From Ptychodera flava (Eukaryota > Hemichordata > Enteropneusta > Ptychoderidae), in the NCBI RefSeq assembly GCF_041260155.1, contig NW_027248279.1, forward strand, positions 1,046,001-1,110,000: DNA of 64,000 nucleotides, written 5' to 3'. Within the stretch, counting starts at the first letter, position 1; each line of letters starts with the position of its first letter. Positions 48,901-62,800 of the stretch are shown one piece after another. The notes below the pieces were generated by a model. The model saw only the letters and a program-made list of their open reading frames with translations. It did no database searches and was not told the DNA's origin. Position numbers and translations under genes: made by a program.

Positions 48901-51900
48901 GTTCCCATTGAGTGTAATGTATAGAGTTTTCATATGACTGAACTATGAAAATGCATGCTTAAACAAATGAATAAAAGAAATTCTAACCATAAATTTATTC
49001 AATGCAGGTAACACCTGGCCACATACTCCGCCAGTTTATGGAACGATGTCCCTATCGTTCAACCATAACACCTAAAACTATATCACCTATTTAATGATTC
49101 CTTAAGTTACTTGACCGACACAACAGTCAGTTTGACTTGTTTTACCCATGAAATCTGACCGTGTCCTCATGAAATGACACAATAAAGTCATGCAATAGTA
49201 CATCAACCTATCAGGTTGGCGTCTCACTCTGACAGGATATCGCTGAGCTGTCTCCTCCTGTATAGTTTCTTCTCCTGTAGACTGGTCACACAACGTTGCC
49301 TCGTTTCCTGCGACAGAGCTCTGTGCTACACTCAACTCTCCATCTACATAGGTGTCTGAACATGACTGCATCTGTGCTAAGTTTGATTCTGGTGAAGTAA
49401 TCACTACACTTTGATCAGACTGTGATGCTTCATGCTGAGTCTCACTACTGCACTGAAGAATGTACTCTCCTTCTCCTGGCAGTGTTCTTGAAATGCAGTC
49501 TTCTGCTTCTGCCTTTTCCATCGTTTCATTTTGTGCCGGATCTACTACGTTGTCCTGCACTGCTTCAGTGAAGTGTCCTGCACCACACTGCATTTGATTT
49601 TCTGGTTTTGTCTCCATCGCTACTAATGGTACAGTTTCAGCAACTGTGACCTCACCGTGGTATCCTCCCATATTGTCTACTGCTGGGCCAAGGTGGGCTC
49701 TGTCATCTATTGGCTGTATCTCATTTAATGGTGTGCAATTAAGTATGTGTGTCTGAATGAGTTCATCATCATCTGAACGATCAGAACCATAGTCTTCTAC
49801 AGCTTCATCTGCCGTTTTACATGATTGGTCCCAATATCTCTCTTTCCTGTCAATCTTTCCTTCTAAACGGTCTGGATTGGGTGTCAAGAACATGCAAGGT
49901 TTAGCATGTTTCTATGCAAAACACGCTGTTTTTCGGTCTCCTCTGACTGAATTACGTAGACTGGAATATCTGGTTTTTTACTGATGACTACATAAGGGAC
50001 AGGTTCCCACTTGTTGTTCAGTTTATGCCTTCCAAGAACTGGGCGCTTATCTTGAACAAGAACTCTGTCTCCTGGCTGTAGAACATCTTCCTTCGCTTTC
50101 TTGTCATATGTGTGTTTCTGTTTCTCTCTTGACACATCTGCTCTTTTTGTGGCTTCCTCATAAGCGATCTGGAGTCTGTCACGCAGACCTGAAATGTACT
50201 CTGAATACTCGACTTCCTCTTCGTGGTCGCCAGATTGACTCCAAAAGCAAGGTCCAGTGGCATACGTGGATGACGCATGAACATGAGGTAGAATGGGGAT
50301 GTCCCTGTCGACTCATGCCTGGTACAGTTATATGCATGTGTCATGGCACTCACATACTCCTTCCAGTTGGCTTTCTGAGATGGATCCAGGGTTCCCAACA
50401 TGTCCAGCAGCGTCTTGTTAATATCTCTCAGTCATGCCATTGCCCTGTGCATGGTAGCTTGTAGTTTGGCTTTTAGTTGTACCTGCAAGTCTGCACAACT
50501 CCTTTATAATTTGGCTCTCGAAATTCCGACCCTGGTCCGCATGGATCCTAGTAGGGAAACCATAGTGGGAAATGAACTCTTTCCACAAAATCTTAGCCAC
50601 AGTGGTTGCCTTCTGGTCTTTTGTGGGATATGCTTGTGCGTACCTCGTAAAATGGTCCGTCACCACTAGTATATTGTCCACACCACCCTTCGAAGGCTCT
50701 AATGTGAGGTAGTCAATGCAGACCAGCTCAAGTGGTTTTGTTGTGCGAATGCTGACCAATGGTACACGTGTTGCAGTCGGTGGCGACTTTCTCAGAACAC
50801 ATTGCTTGCATGTCTCACACCAGGACCTAACGTAACTCTGCATTCTCGGCCAGTAGAAGCGTGCGCGTACTAAATCCAGAGTCCTATCAAATCCAAGATG
50901 TCCATTGTTGTTATGCAGGGCTTGCAGAGCATCATCAATCAATCTCTGTGGGAGTACTAATTGCTTTGTCTCCATCTTTTGCTCATCCAAGTAACACCTT
51001 GTACAACAATCCATCTCTTATCTGCAGTCTATCCCACTGTTTCAACAGTAGGTTGGTGGTCTTGCATTCAAGAGCTCTCTCCCGTCGACTTGGCCTCCTA
51101 CCATGTCTGAGGAAATGCAAAACCTTACCAACAGCTGCATCTTCCCGTTGCAATACCCCATGTCAATGGCACTAATGCCAGGCAAAGCCGGAGATCCCTT
51201 GTCTTCAGAATGGGTTTGCTGATTCCTCTCTTTGCTAGTATCGTTCTGGTGTCCCTTTCCTTTCATTACACCAATGACGACTCTGAGAGCATCTTGTACC
51301 TCCTTCTGGGGCATTCTGGACAGGGCGTCCGCATTTGCGTTGCTCTTACCTGGCCTGTACTTTATCTCAAAATTGAAGGCTGACAACTCTGAGACCCATC
51401 GCTGTCGTGTCGCATCCAGTTTACAAGTAGACATCACATACTTGAGTGGGTTATTTTCAGTCAGAACGGTAAATGGTTGCCATAGAGGTAATCCCTGAAC
51501 TTCTCAGTGACTGCCCATTTCAGGCACAAGAATTCAAGCTTATGAGCTGGATATCTAGTCTCAGCTGGGTTCAATCCTCTGCTCGCATATGCTATCACAC
51601 GTTCATGCTTGCCTTGGGTCTGTGCTAGCACTGCACCAAGTCCATCGATGGACGCATCTGTCTGTAGCACGAAAGGTAGACTGAAGTCTGGGTAACCAAG
51701 GACAGGTGCTGTTGTCAACTTTTTCTTCAGTAGACTGAAAGATGACTCACACTCTTCAGTCCATAGGAACGGTTGGGGTTTACACTTCTGAGTGTTCTTC
51801 CCAATCTTTTTCCGTGGGTCTCCCGTCGTCAGTCTGTACAGAGGAGCAGCTATGGCAGCATAACCCTTGATGAAACGTCTGTAATATCCAGAAAATCCAA

Positions 51901-54900
51901 GGAACTGGAGAACTTCCTTTGGGTTTGCTGGTCGCTTCCAATCTGTCACCTTGCTGATCTTCTCTGGATCGGTTTCAATACCATCCCTGCTCACAATATG
52001 GCCCAGGTATCCAACTCGTTCTCTCAGCAAATGGCACTTCTGGGGCTTCAACTTGAGGCCATGTTTTCTGAGACACTCGAATACCATCTGTAGTCTCTCA
52101 AGGTGTTCCTCAAAAGTCTTGAGAAAACAATAATATCATCCAAATAAATCAATACACTTTCAAAATTCTGATCACCAAAACAACACATCATAAGCCTTTG
52201 AAAAGTCGCCGGTGCGTTCTGGAGGCCAAAGGGCATGCGGTTACACTCATATAGTCCCATGGGCGTGGTGAAAGCAGTCTTTTGGCGATCTTTCTCTGCC
52301 ACCTCAACCTGCCAATAGCCTGAGGTCAGGTCTAGTGATGAGAAGAAATTAGCGTTGCCCAACGCTTCAAGGGCCTCCTCAATCCTTGGTAGAGGGAATG
52401 AGTCTCGTACAGTGCGAGAGTTTAGCTGGCGATAGTCAACACATATTCTCATACAACCATCTTTCTTGCGCACAACCACAATAGGCGATGCATATGGTGA
52501 CTGGCTAGGCTGTATAACTCCTGCTTCTGCCATCTCTTCAATAGTCCGCCGGACTTCTTGATAGTTTGCAGGGATTATCTTACGATGAGGCAATCGTACA
52601 GGCCTGTCATCTATCAATGGAATCTCGTGCTGGATTATCGATGTCCGCCCATAGTCCATGGAATGCTGGGAAAAGACATCTTTGTTGCGATAGAGTAATT
52701 CTTGAACTTGCTGCAATTTCTCCTTACTCTGAATCGTAGCTTGTGAGAGATCTACCTGAGGGTAGTCCGGCTTCTCTACACATGAACGTTGGTGGTAGCA
52801 TCTAACACGGTCATGCTTGCTTGTAGACTGGCGTCTTTTCCTACCGACTGGTCTCCCATCAACATCAACATCAACTTGGCGTCTTGTTGGTCTGCTTCTG
52901 TTGGAAGGGGATGATTTAACTGTCTCCGCTGCTGGTTTATGATCCATCTGCAGTGTCTCAACAACCCTTCCACCAACAAACACCTCACCAAGTATTGCAT
53001 TAGGTCTGAGGACTACTGGTCTGGTGGAGATGTTACAAAGTCGCACTGTGACTCTACCACTCTGCACATTTGACAGTGTTCTTCCCACCAGAATTCCACT
53101 GGGCAGGTCTCTGTCTTGTGGGCTTTCCACTAAAGCGGTGTAATCTCCACCATTTGGTCCTCTTGACACACGACAACCGATATGCACCTCCCGTCCTGGG
53201 CCAACTGTACGAGGGCGTCGACCCTTGAACTTTGCATATCCAACTCTACCTCTCTTACCACCAAAGTCATTTCGTCCGATCTTGCAAAAGCACCATACCA
53301 CATTTCAGATTTCTTCTTTGTCTTCATTAGGTAGCTTCTACCATATTTTTCTCTTTCTTCATCTCTACATGCCCTTATCAAATTAGTTCCTAAGTAAGGG
53401 TACATCCTTTCTATAGTCATCCACAGGCACTACAAATGCAGGCACTCCTTGGTAAGTATGTCCTAAGAAGGAAATTGCTAGTCGAACAACACCACTGTGG
53501 GGACACTGTATCCACCTGGTCCTTCAATTTCAATGTCACTGGCTTCAAACTCTTGGCTACGCAGCTCTGGATGCTGATGACAAAAGTCTCAGTAACCGTA
53601 GTAACCATGGATCCGGTATCCACCAGTGCAACACAGGTTACACCATTTACCTGGACAGTGTCCTCATTTGTAGGGCCAACTAACTGCTGTTGTGGCGCTG
53701 AGAAATTAGGTGGAGAATCCAACATCTCGCTGCCCACTTCACTAGTCTGGTCCCCTACAGGTCTAGACTCTGGTGTGTTCAAACGCACATCATTAGGGCT
53801 GTCCGTATTGTTGTAGCCCATGGGTTGCCCTCCTGCCATGAGCTTTATTCGTTTAAAGGAGGCGCTGTCGTTGTGGTATCACCACCTGATTTGGGAGTGG
53901 ATGCACATCCCCTGGCGTAGTGCCCTTCTTGCCCACACACATAACATACGACTGGTTTACCATCGCGATGACTGGAGCATTTGTTGATCAAACCTTGGTT
54001 AGCTTCCTGCGACTTCCGACCACTATCCTTGTTTGGCACACCTTGTTCAATCTTTTGCTCCATCGTCATCATCCTCTTGCCATACTCCTCCTGATTTGCT
54101 GCTATCTGCCTAACCATCTCGGTCAGCTCTGCAATTGCAGTGGTTTCCTTGTTACCTATGTTTCTATGCTCATTGCCCTGCTTTGGCTGACTGGACCCCA
54201 CTGTTTGCTGTGGCTGATTTTGTGCTTTATTCCTTGACTTGTCCGGCAAATTTAACACCAATTCCTTGCTTCACCACTCAAATGCCTGACAATTGTTGGA
54301 AACTGCAACTCAATGGTGTCCCGCCTGCTTGTAGCAAGTATTGCATATCGCGTATCCAGTCTTCAATTAAAAGCTTACCATCCTGAATTCCACTGAATAT
54401 GGGTACATTTCGCAGCTGGTGGCTGGACACCATATTAAACTGCTGTTTGGATATAGGTGTAGTGGGCTGCCATTGTTGTGCAGACTGGTTTGCCTTGTTT
54501 GCCATACCCTGCCCAGGTTGCATTGTGGGAGTTGGATACCCTTGTACCACAGGGTCTGTCCAGTTGGAAATGCATACTGCCCAAACTGTGCGCTAACAGG
54601 CATGGCGGAGTTAATACACATCTGCTGCTCACTGACCGCTGGTCCACTTGACAATGTATACGGGTTAAACTGGGTGCCAGCAGGTATGGATGAGGTATTG
54701 TACATTGGTTGCCCACTGACTGGTGGTCTGTTGTAGTTAGACGGGGCATTACCTGCGTGTTGCTGTGGGACTGCACGATGCAGGGTACTGTTTACACTTG
54801 TATGTGGGCTAGCTGATACACCTGGTTGGCTTTGTACTGGTGTGTACTGATTTGCTGTGTTTGATGTGATTGCATCACGACGTTGCCTGAGGTGGTACCC

Positions 54901-56373
54901 GCAGCAGTCTGCACTGCTTGTGGTGCTGGGTTTGGAACAACAGCTGGGCTATTCAACAGACTGCCACCATCACTGCTCACAGGGTGTACCTGTTGGTTGT
55001 GTTGATGTAAGACTGTTGTTTGCTGACTGGAAACCCTGCGGGTTGCTTGTTGTGTGTTAGCTGTGTTGGGAGTAGAAGTAAGTGGTTGTCCCTGCTCGTT
55101 CAACACAGTACATAAACTATGATCATAATGTAACATTTTGTTTTGTGGTTGATGTGCAGCATGTGATCTACCAGTTGCTGGTGTCATACTATAATTTGTT
55201 TTGCCCGTAGGCGGATGACGTACATTAGGATTCATCGCTGGGGTGGACAACTGGTGATCTGACTTAGTGGTTTGCATAGGCACCCCATCTTCTACACAAT
55301 TTTGAAGTGATGGGTTCACCCCACTACCGGGCACTAGACTGTGTGCCATGATGCAAAACTGATACAAAGATAGATACACAATATAGTAGGATATAAACCT
55401 TACAGTGTGCAAGAAAAAAAAAAAACTTTTCTACACAGTAATACTAATATTACTAAAATACTAGTAGTAAACACTATACAACGTCCCCAAATACACAGAG
55501 GCAAACATGTACTGTACTCTGTAAAATAATACCTGTGAGTACACACAAAAAAACTTATACATCGGTATCACACACGGTGTATGTTCAATAAATAGAACAT
55601 CACACTGAATACCCCTTTGATATGAATACTATGTTACAACACAGTGTTGCTAAGATGGAACTGTACTCTCCCTGAAACGTGATCACTGGCCCAATTAAGC
55701 AACACTTTGTACACTTTGTCTGTTGCTAAATATTCTCACAGTATGCTAAGTAAAACCAGTATTTCAAACTGTGTCATACAAAAATGGCTTGTTTGTTCAA
55801 GTCCACAGTTGTGTTTAAACTTCACTGTTGTGCACTGTAATTATACTAAAATAAGCACTGTGCACAAAACCAAAATGTCAATACTGAAAAGACGCTGGGT
55901 AGTTCTTATTCTAAAAGTAGTTACATTACTCTTGTTCCTTCAAACTGTTCAAAATTTGCAAAAAAAAAACTAAATTCGAAATATGAAGCTGTCACCGCTT
56001 TACAAAAATTATTTCACAATGTCTGGCTTTCAAACAGTGCACTGGTAATGTAATGTTCAACGGCTGTACATAAACAAATCACTGTCGCTTACTGTCTCTA
56101 TTCACTGGCTGTACACTATACGCGATCAGCTGATCGATGCAAATGTCCGTCTCGCGTAGACACCAGTGGCAATACTCATAGCCTCCCTATGGTTTGGTCG
56201 CTGTGTTGCTTGGCAAAACACACTCCTAATGACGACAAACACACTCGCACTCCCATCATAAGTTCGCCGGATACGGCCCTGCTGAACGATTTCTAAAGGC
56301 AAACTGTCCTCCGGTCCTCAGTCTCTATATCAGACACCGTACGGCAGCACCAATCACGTCGGGGTCACCAATG
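48442..56373 (-). mobile_element. Ty3/Gypsy LTR retrotransposon fossil, copy B
   Basis: Same family, strand and order as copy A: gag with a CCHC knuckle (CYVCGQEGHYARGC) about 53850-55350; protease about 53420-53840; reverse transcriptase/RNase H about 51460-53300; integrase about 49900-51010; then the acidic extension to about 49100. It is the most damaged of the three, with about ten breaks, and somewhat shorter in gag than the others. It is nearly identical to its neighbours at base level, so it is of similar young age. Confidence 0.9.
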
Positions 56374-56831
56374 TGGCGCTTAGGTCGGGCATCCGTGTGG
56401 GACGGGCATAAACTAGGGCCCTCACGCCTCCCGCGGGAAGAGCGGACACAGACACACACACGCCGAGAGAATTCGTTTGGTGCGCTCAACCGCCGAAGCG
56501 GCCACGGTGTCTTTATTTCCCTATGTCAAAGATAGATCAAGTCCATGTGAGTTGCCGTGTCAAAGTACAACAAGTTTTAAACTTCAAAAATAACTACTCA
56601 ATCCTAATAAATCTTCGCGATAAACACAATAAAAGTTGACTCTAGATCTCAAGTAAGACTTTGATGCAAGTTTTGATGACGGATGGCTAGGTTATAAGCT
56701 GATAAATAAATGTTTAAAGAGAGAGCGCTTACCTATGTCAAAGATAGATCAAGTCCATGTGAGTTGCCGTGTCAAAGGTCAAACTCGGGGACTTTCCCTT
56801 ACATGTCTGACACAAGAGGGCGTTTATGACA
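56374..56831 (-). repeat. LTR shared by Gypsy copies B and C
   Basis: About 458 bp. It again follows the tRNA-Trp primer site (56352-56370) and a three-base gap, and is nearly identical to the other two LTRs. Confidence 0.65.
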
Positions 56832-59800
56832 GTTCCCATTGAGTGTAATGTATAGAGTTTTCATATGACTGAACTATGAAAATGCATGCTTAAACAAATG
56901 AATAAAAGAAATTCTAACCATAAATTTATTCAATGCAAGTAACACCTGGCCACATACTCCGCCAGTTTATTGAACGATGTCCCTATCGTTCAACCATAAC
57001 ACCTAAAACTATAACACCTATTTAATGATTTTTAAGTTACTTGACCGACACAACAGTCAGTTTGACTTGTTTTACCCATGAAATCTGACCGTGTCCTCAT
57101 GAAATGACACAATAAAGTCATGCAATAGTACATCAACCTATCAGGTTGTCGTCTCACTCTGACAGGATATCGCTGAGCTGTCTCCTCCTGTATAGTTTCT
57201 TCTCCTGTAGACTGGTCACACAACGTTGCCTCGTTTCCTGCGACAGAACTCTGTGCTACACTCAACTCTCCATCTACATAGGTGTCTGAACATGACTGCA
57301 TCTGTGCTAAGTTTGATTCTGGTGAAGTAATCACCACACTTTGATCAGACTGTGATGCCTCATGCTGAGTCTCACTACTGCACTGAAGGGTGTACTCTCC
57401 TTCTCCTGGCAGTATTCTTGAAATGCAGTCTTCTGCTTCTGCCTTTTCCATCGTTTCATTTTGTGCCGGATCTACTACGTTGTCCTGCACTGCTTCAGTG
57501 AAGTGTCCTGTACCACACTGCATTTGATTTTCTGGTTTTGTCTCCATCGCTACTAATGGTACAGTTTCAGCAACTGTGATCTCACCGTGGTATCCTCCCA
57601 TATTGTCTACTGCTGGGCCAAGGTGGGCTCTGTCATCTATTGGCTGTATCTCATTTAATGGTGTGCAATTAAGTATGTGTGTCTGAATGAGTTCATCATC
57701 ATCTGAACGATCAGAACCATAGTCTTCTACAGCTTCATCTGCCGTTTTACATGATCGGTCCCAATATCTCTCTTTCCTGTCAATCTTTCCTTCTAAACGG
57801 TCTGGATTGGGTGTCAAGAACATGCAAGGCTTTAGCATGTTTCTATGCAAAACACGCTGTTTTTCGGTCTCCTCTGACTGAATTACGTAGACTGGAATAT
57901 CTGGTTTTTTACTGATGACTACATAAGGGACAGGTTCCCACTTGTTGTTCAGTTTATGCCTTCCAAGAACTGGGCGCTTATCTTGAACAAGAACTCTGTC
58001 TCCTGGCTGTAGAACATCTTCCTTCGCTTTCTTGTCATATGTGTGTTTCTGTTTCTCTCTTGACACATCTGCTCTTTTTGTGGCTTCCTCATAAGCGATT
58101 TGGAGTCTGTCACGCAGACCTGAAATGTACTCTGAATACTCGACTTCCTCTTCTTGGTCGCCAAGATTGACTCCAAAAGCAAGGTCCAGTGGCATACGTG
58201 GATGACGCATGAACATGAGGTAGAATGGGGATGTCCCTGTCGACTCATGCCTGGTACAGTTATATGCATGTGTCATGGCACTCACATACTCCTTCCAGTT
58301 GGCTTTCTGAGATGGATCCAGGGTTCCCAACATGTCCAGCAGCGTCTTGTTAAATCTCTCAGTCATGCCATTGCCCTGTCATGGTAGCTTGTAGTACGGC
58401 TTTTAGTTGTACCTGCAAGTCTGCACAACTCCTTTATAATTTGGCTCTCGAAATTCCGACCCTGGTCCGCATGGATCCTAGTAGGGAAACCATAGTGGGA
58501 AATGAACTCTTTCCACAAAATCTTAGCCACAGTGGTTGCCTTCTGGTCTTTTGTGGGATATGCTTGTGCGTACCTCGTAAAATGGTCCGTCACCACTAGT
58601 ATATTGTCCACACCACCCTTCGAAGGCTCTAATGTGAGGTAGTCAATGCAGACCAGCTCAAGTGGTTTTGTTGTGCGAATGCTGACCAATGGTACACGTG
58701 TTGCAGTCGGTGGCGACTTTCTCAGAACACATTGCTTGCATGTCTCACACCAGGACCTAACGTAACTCTGCATTCTCGGCCAGTAGAAGCGTGCGCGTAC
58801 TAAATCCAGAGTCCTATCAAATCCAAGATGTCCATTGTTGTTATGCAGGGCTTGCAGAGCATCATCAATCAATCTCTGTGGGAGCACTAATTGCTTTGTC
58901 TCCATCTTTTGCTCATCCAAGTAACACCTGTACAACAATCCATCTCTTATCTGCAGTCTATCCCACTGTTTCAACATAGGTTGGTGGTTTTGCATTCAAG
59001 AGCTCTCTCCCGTCGACTTGGCCTCCTACCATGTCTGAGGAAATGCAAAACCTTACCAACAGCTGCATCTTCCCGTTGCAATACCTCCATGTCAATGGCA
59101 CTAATGCCAGGCAAAGCCGGAGATCCCTTGTCTTCAGAATGGGTTTGCTGATTCCTCTCTTTACTAGTATCGTTCTGGTGTCCCTTTCCTTTCATTACAC
59201 CAATGACGACTCTGAGAGCATCTTGTACCTCCTTCTGGGGCATTCTGGACAGGGCGTCCGCATTTGCGTTGCTCTTACCTGGCCTGTACTTTATCTCAAA
59301 ATTGAAGGCTGACAACTCTGAGACCCATCGCTGTCGTGTCGCATCCAGTTTACAAGTAGACATCACATACTTGAGTGGGTTATTGTCAGTCAGAACGGTA
59401 AACTGGTTGCCATAGAGGTAATCCCTGAACTTCTCAGTGACTGCCCATTTCAGGCACAAGAATTCAAGCTTATGAGCTGGATATCTAGTCTCAGCTGGGT
59501 TCAATCCTCTGCTCGCATATGCTATCACACGTTCATGCTTGCCTTGGGTCTGTGCTAGCACTGCACCAAGTCCATCGATGGACGCATCTGTCTGTAGCAC
59601 GAAAGGTAGACTGAAGTCTGGGTAACCAAGGACAGGTGCTGTTGTCAACTTTTTCTTCAGTAGACTGAAAGATGACTCACACTCTTCAGTCCATAGGAAC
59701 GGTTGGGGTTTACACTTCTGAGTGTTCTTCCCAATCTTTTTCCGTGGGTCTCCCGTCGTCAGTCTGTACAGAGGAGCAGCTATGGCAGCATAACCCTTGA

Positions 59801-62800
59801 TGAAACGTCTGTAATATCCAGAAAATCCAAGGAACTGGAGAACTTCCTTTGGGTTTGCTGGTCGCTTCCAATCTGTCACCTTGCTGATCTTCTCTGGATC
59901 GGTTTCAATACCATCCCTGCTCACAATATGGCCCAGGTATCCAACTCGTTCTCTCAGCAAATGGCACTTCTGGGGCTTCAACTTGAGGCCATGTTTTCTG
60001 AGACGCTCGAATACCATCTGTAGTCTCTCAAGGTGTTCCTCAAAAGTCTTTGAGAAAACAATAATATCATCCAAATAAATCAATACACTTTCAAAATTCT
60101 GATCACCAAAACAACACATCATAAGCCTTTGAAAAGTCGCCGGTGCGTTCTGGAGGCCAAAGGGCATGCGGTTACACTCATATAGTCCCATGGGCGTGGT
60201 GAAAGCAGTCTTTTGGCGATCTTTCTCTGCCATCTCAACCTGCCAATAGCCTGAGGTCAGGTCTAGTGATGAGAAAAAATTAGCGTTGCCCAACGCTTCA
60301 AGGGCCTCCTCAATCCTTGGTAGAGGGAATGAGTCTCGTACAGTGCGAGAGTTTAGCTGGCGATAGTCAACACATATTCTCATACAACCATCTTTCTTGC
60401 GCACAACCACAATAGGCGATGCATATGGTGACTGGCTAGGCTGTATAACTCCTGCTTCTGCCATCTCTTCAATAGTCCGCCGGACTTCTTGATAGTTTGC
60501 AGGGATTATCTTACGATGAGGCAATCGTACAGGCCTGTCATCTATCAATGGAATCTCGTGCTGGATTATCGATGTCCGCCCATAGTCCATGGAATGCTGG
60601 GAAAAGACATCTTTGTTGCGATAGAGTAATTCTTGAACTTGCTGCAATTTCTCCTTACTCTGAATCGTAGCTTGTGAGAGATCTACCTGAGGGTAGTCCG
60701 GCTTCTCTACACATGAACGTTGGTGGTAGCATCTAACACGGTCATGCTTGCTTGTAGACTGGCGTCTTTTCCTACTGACTGGTCTCCCATCAACATCAAC
60801 ATCAACTTGGCGTCTTGTTGGTCTGTTTCTGTTGGAAGGGGATGATTTAATGTCTCCGCTGCTGGTTATGATCCATCTGCAGTGTCTCAACAACCCTTCC
60901 ACCAACAAACACCTCACCAAGTATTGCGTTAGGTCTGAGGACTACTGGTCTGGTGGAGATGTTACAAAGTCGCACTGTGACTCTACCACTCTGCACATTT
61001 GACAGTGTTCTTCCCACCAGAATTCCACTGGGCAGGTCTCTGTCTTGTGGGCTTTCCACTAAAGCGGTGTAATCTCCACCATTTGGTCCTCTTGACACAC
61101 GACAACCGATATGCACCTCCCGTCCTGGGCCAACTGTACGAGGGCGTCGACCCTTGAACTTTGCATATCCAACTCTACCTCTCTTACCACCAAAGTCATT
61201 TCGTCCGATCTTGGCAAAAGCACCATACCACGTTTCAGATTTCTTCTTTGTCTTCATTAGGTAGCTTCTACCATATTTTTCTCTTTCTTCATCTCTACAT
61301 GCCCTTATCAAATTAGTTCCTAAGTAAGGGTACATCCTTTCTATAGTCATCTACAGGCACTACAAATGCAGGCACTCCTTGGTAAGTATGTCCTAAGAAG
61401 GAAATTGCTAGTCGAACAACACCACTGTGGGGGACACTGTATCCACCTGGTCCTTCAATTTCAATGTCACTGGCTTCAAACTCTTGGCTACGCAGCTCTG
61501 GATGCTGATGCACAAAAGTCTCAGTAACCGTAGTAACCATGGATCCGGTATCCACCAGTGCAACGCAGGTTACACCATTTACCTGGACAGTGTCCTCATT
61601 TGTAGGGCCAACTAACTGCTGGTGCGGCGCTGAGAAATTAGGTGGAGAATCCAACATCTCGCTGCCCACTTCACTAGTCTGGTCCCCTACAGGTCTAGAC
61701 TCTGGTGTGTTCAAACGCACATCATTAGGGCTGTCCGTATGTTGTTGTAGCCCATGGGTTGCCCTCCTGCCATGAGCTTTATTCGTTTAAAGGAGGCGCT
61801 GTCGATGTGGTATCACCACCTGATTTGGGAGTGGATGCACATCCCCTGGCGTAGTGCCCTTCTTGCCCACACAGATAACATACGACTGGTTTACCATCGC
61901 GACGACTGGAGCGTTTGTTGATCAAACCTTGGTTAGCTTCCTGTGACTTCCGACCACTATCCTTGTTTGCCACACCTTGTTCAATCTTTTGCTCTATCGT
62001 CATCATCCTCTTGCCATACTCCTCCTGATTTGCTGCTATCTGCCTAACCATCTCGGTCAGCTCTGCAATTGCAGTGGTTTCCTTGTTACCTATGTTTCTA
62101 TGCTCATTGCCCCGCTTTGGCTGACTGGACCCCACTGTTTGCTGTGGCTGATATTGTGCTTTATTCCTTGACTTGTCCGGCATTTCTGCTACCTCCTTAT
62201 TTTCACGTGCCATATACCTTAACTCTTCCTTCAGCACTTTGAAACACATACCGCAAAGTTTCATTGGTGCAAGGCGTTGGTAAACTGCACTATCCTGTAA
62301 TCCTCTCATGAACTGCTGAGTCAGCATATAGTCTCTGTCCTGGAAAGGTACTCCACCATTTTGTTGTTCTTCTATGGTGCGCAGAATGTCATCAAGGGCA
62401 ATTGCATATGAACGGGCTGGTTCATTTTGTCTCTGATAGCGCTCGTAGAACGAAGCCATTGGATCAAGAGACATGTGAAAATCACCTTACTCGGCTCTCA
62501 GCTCTTCAAATGCCCTGTCTGGTAACTGCTCATGAACAGGTAAATTTAACACCAATTTCCTTGCTTCACCACTCAAATGCCTGACAATTGTTGGAAACTG
62601 CAAACCCAATGGTGTCCCGCCTGCTTGTAGCAAGTACTGCATATCACGTATCCAGTCTTCAATCAGAAGCTTACCATCCTGAATTCCACTGAATATGGGT
62701 ACATTTTGCAGCTGGTGGCTGGACACCATATTAAACTGCTGGTTGGGTATAGGTGTAGTGGGCTGCCATTGTTGTGCAGACTGGTTTGCCTGGTTTGCCA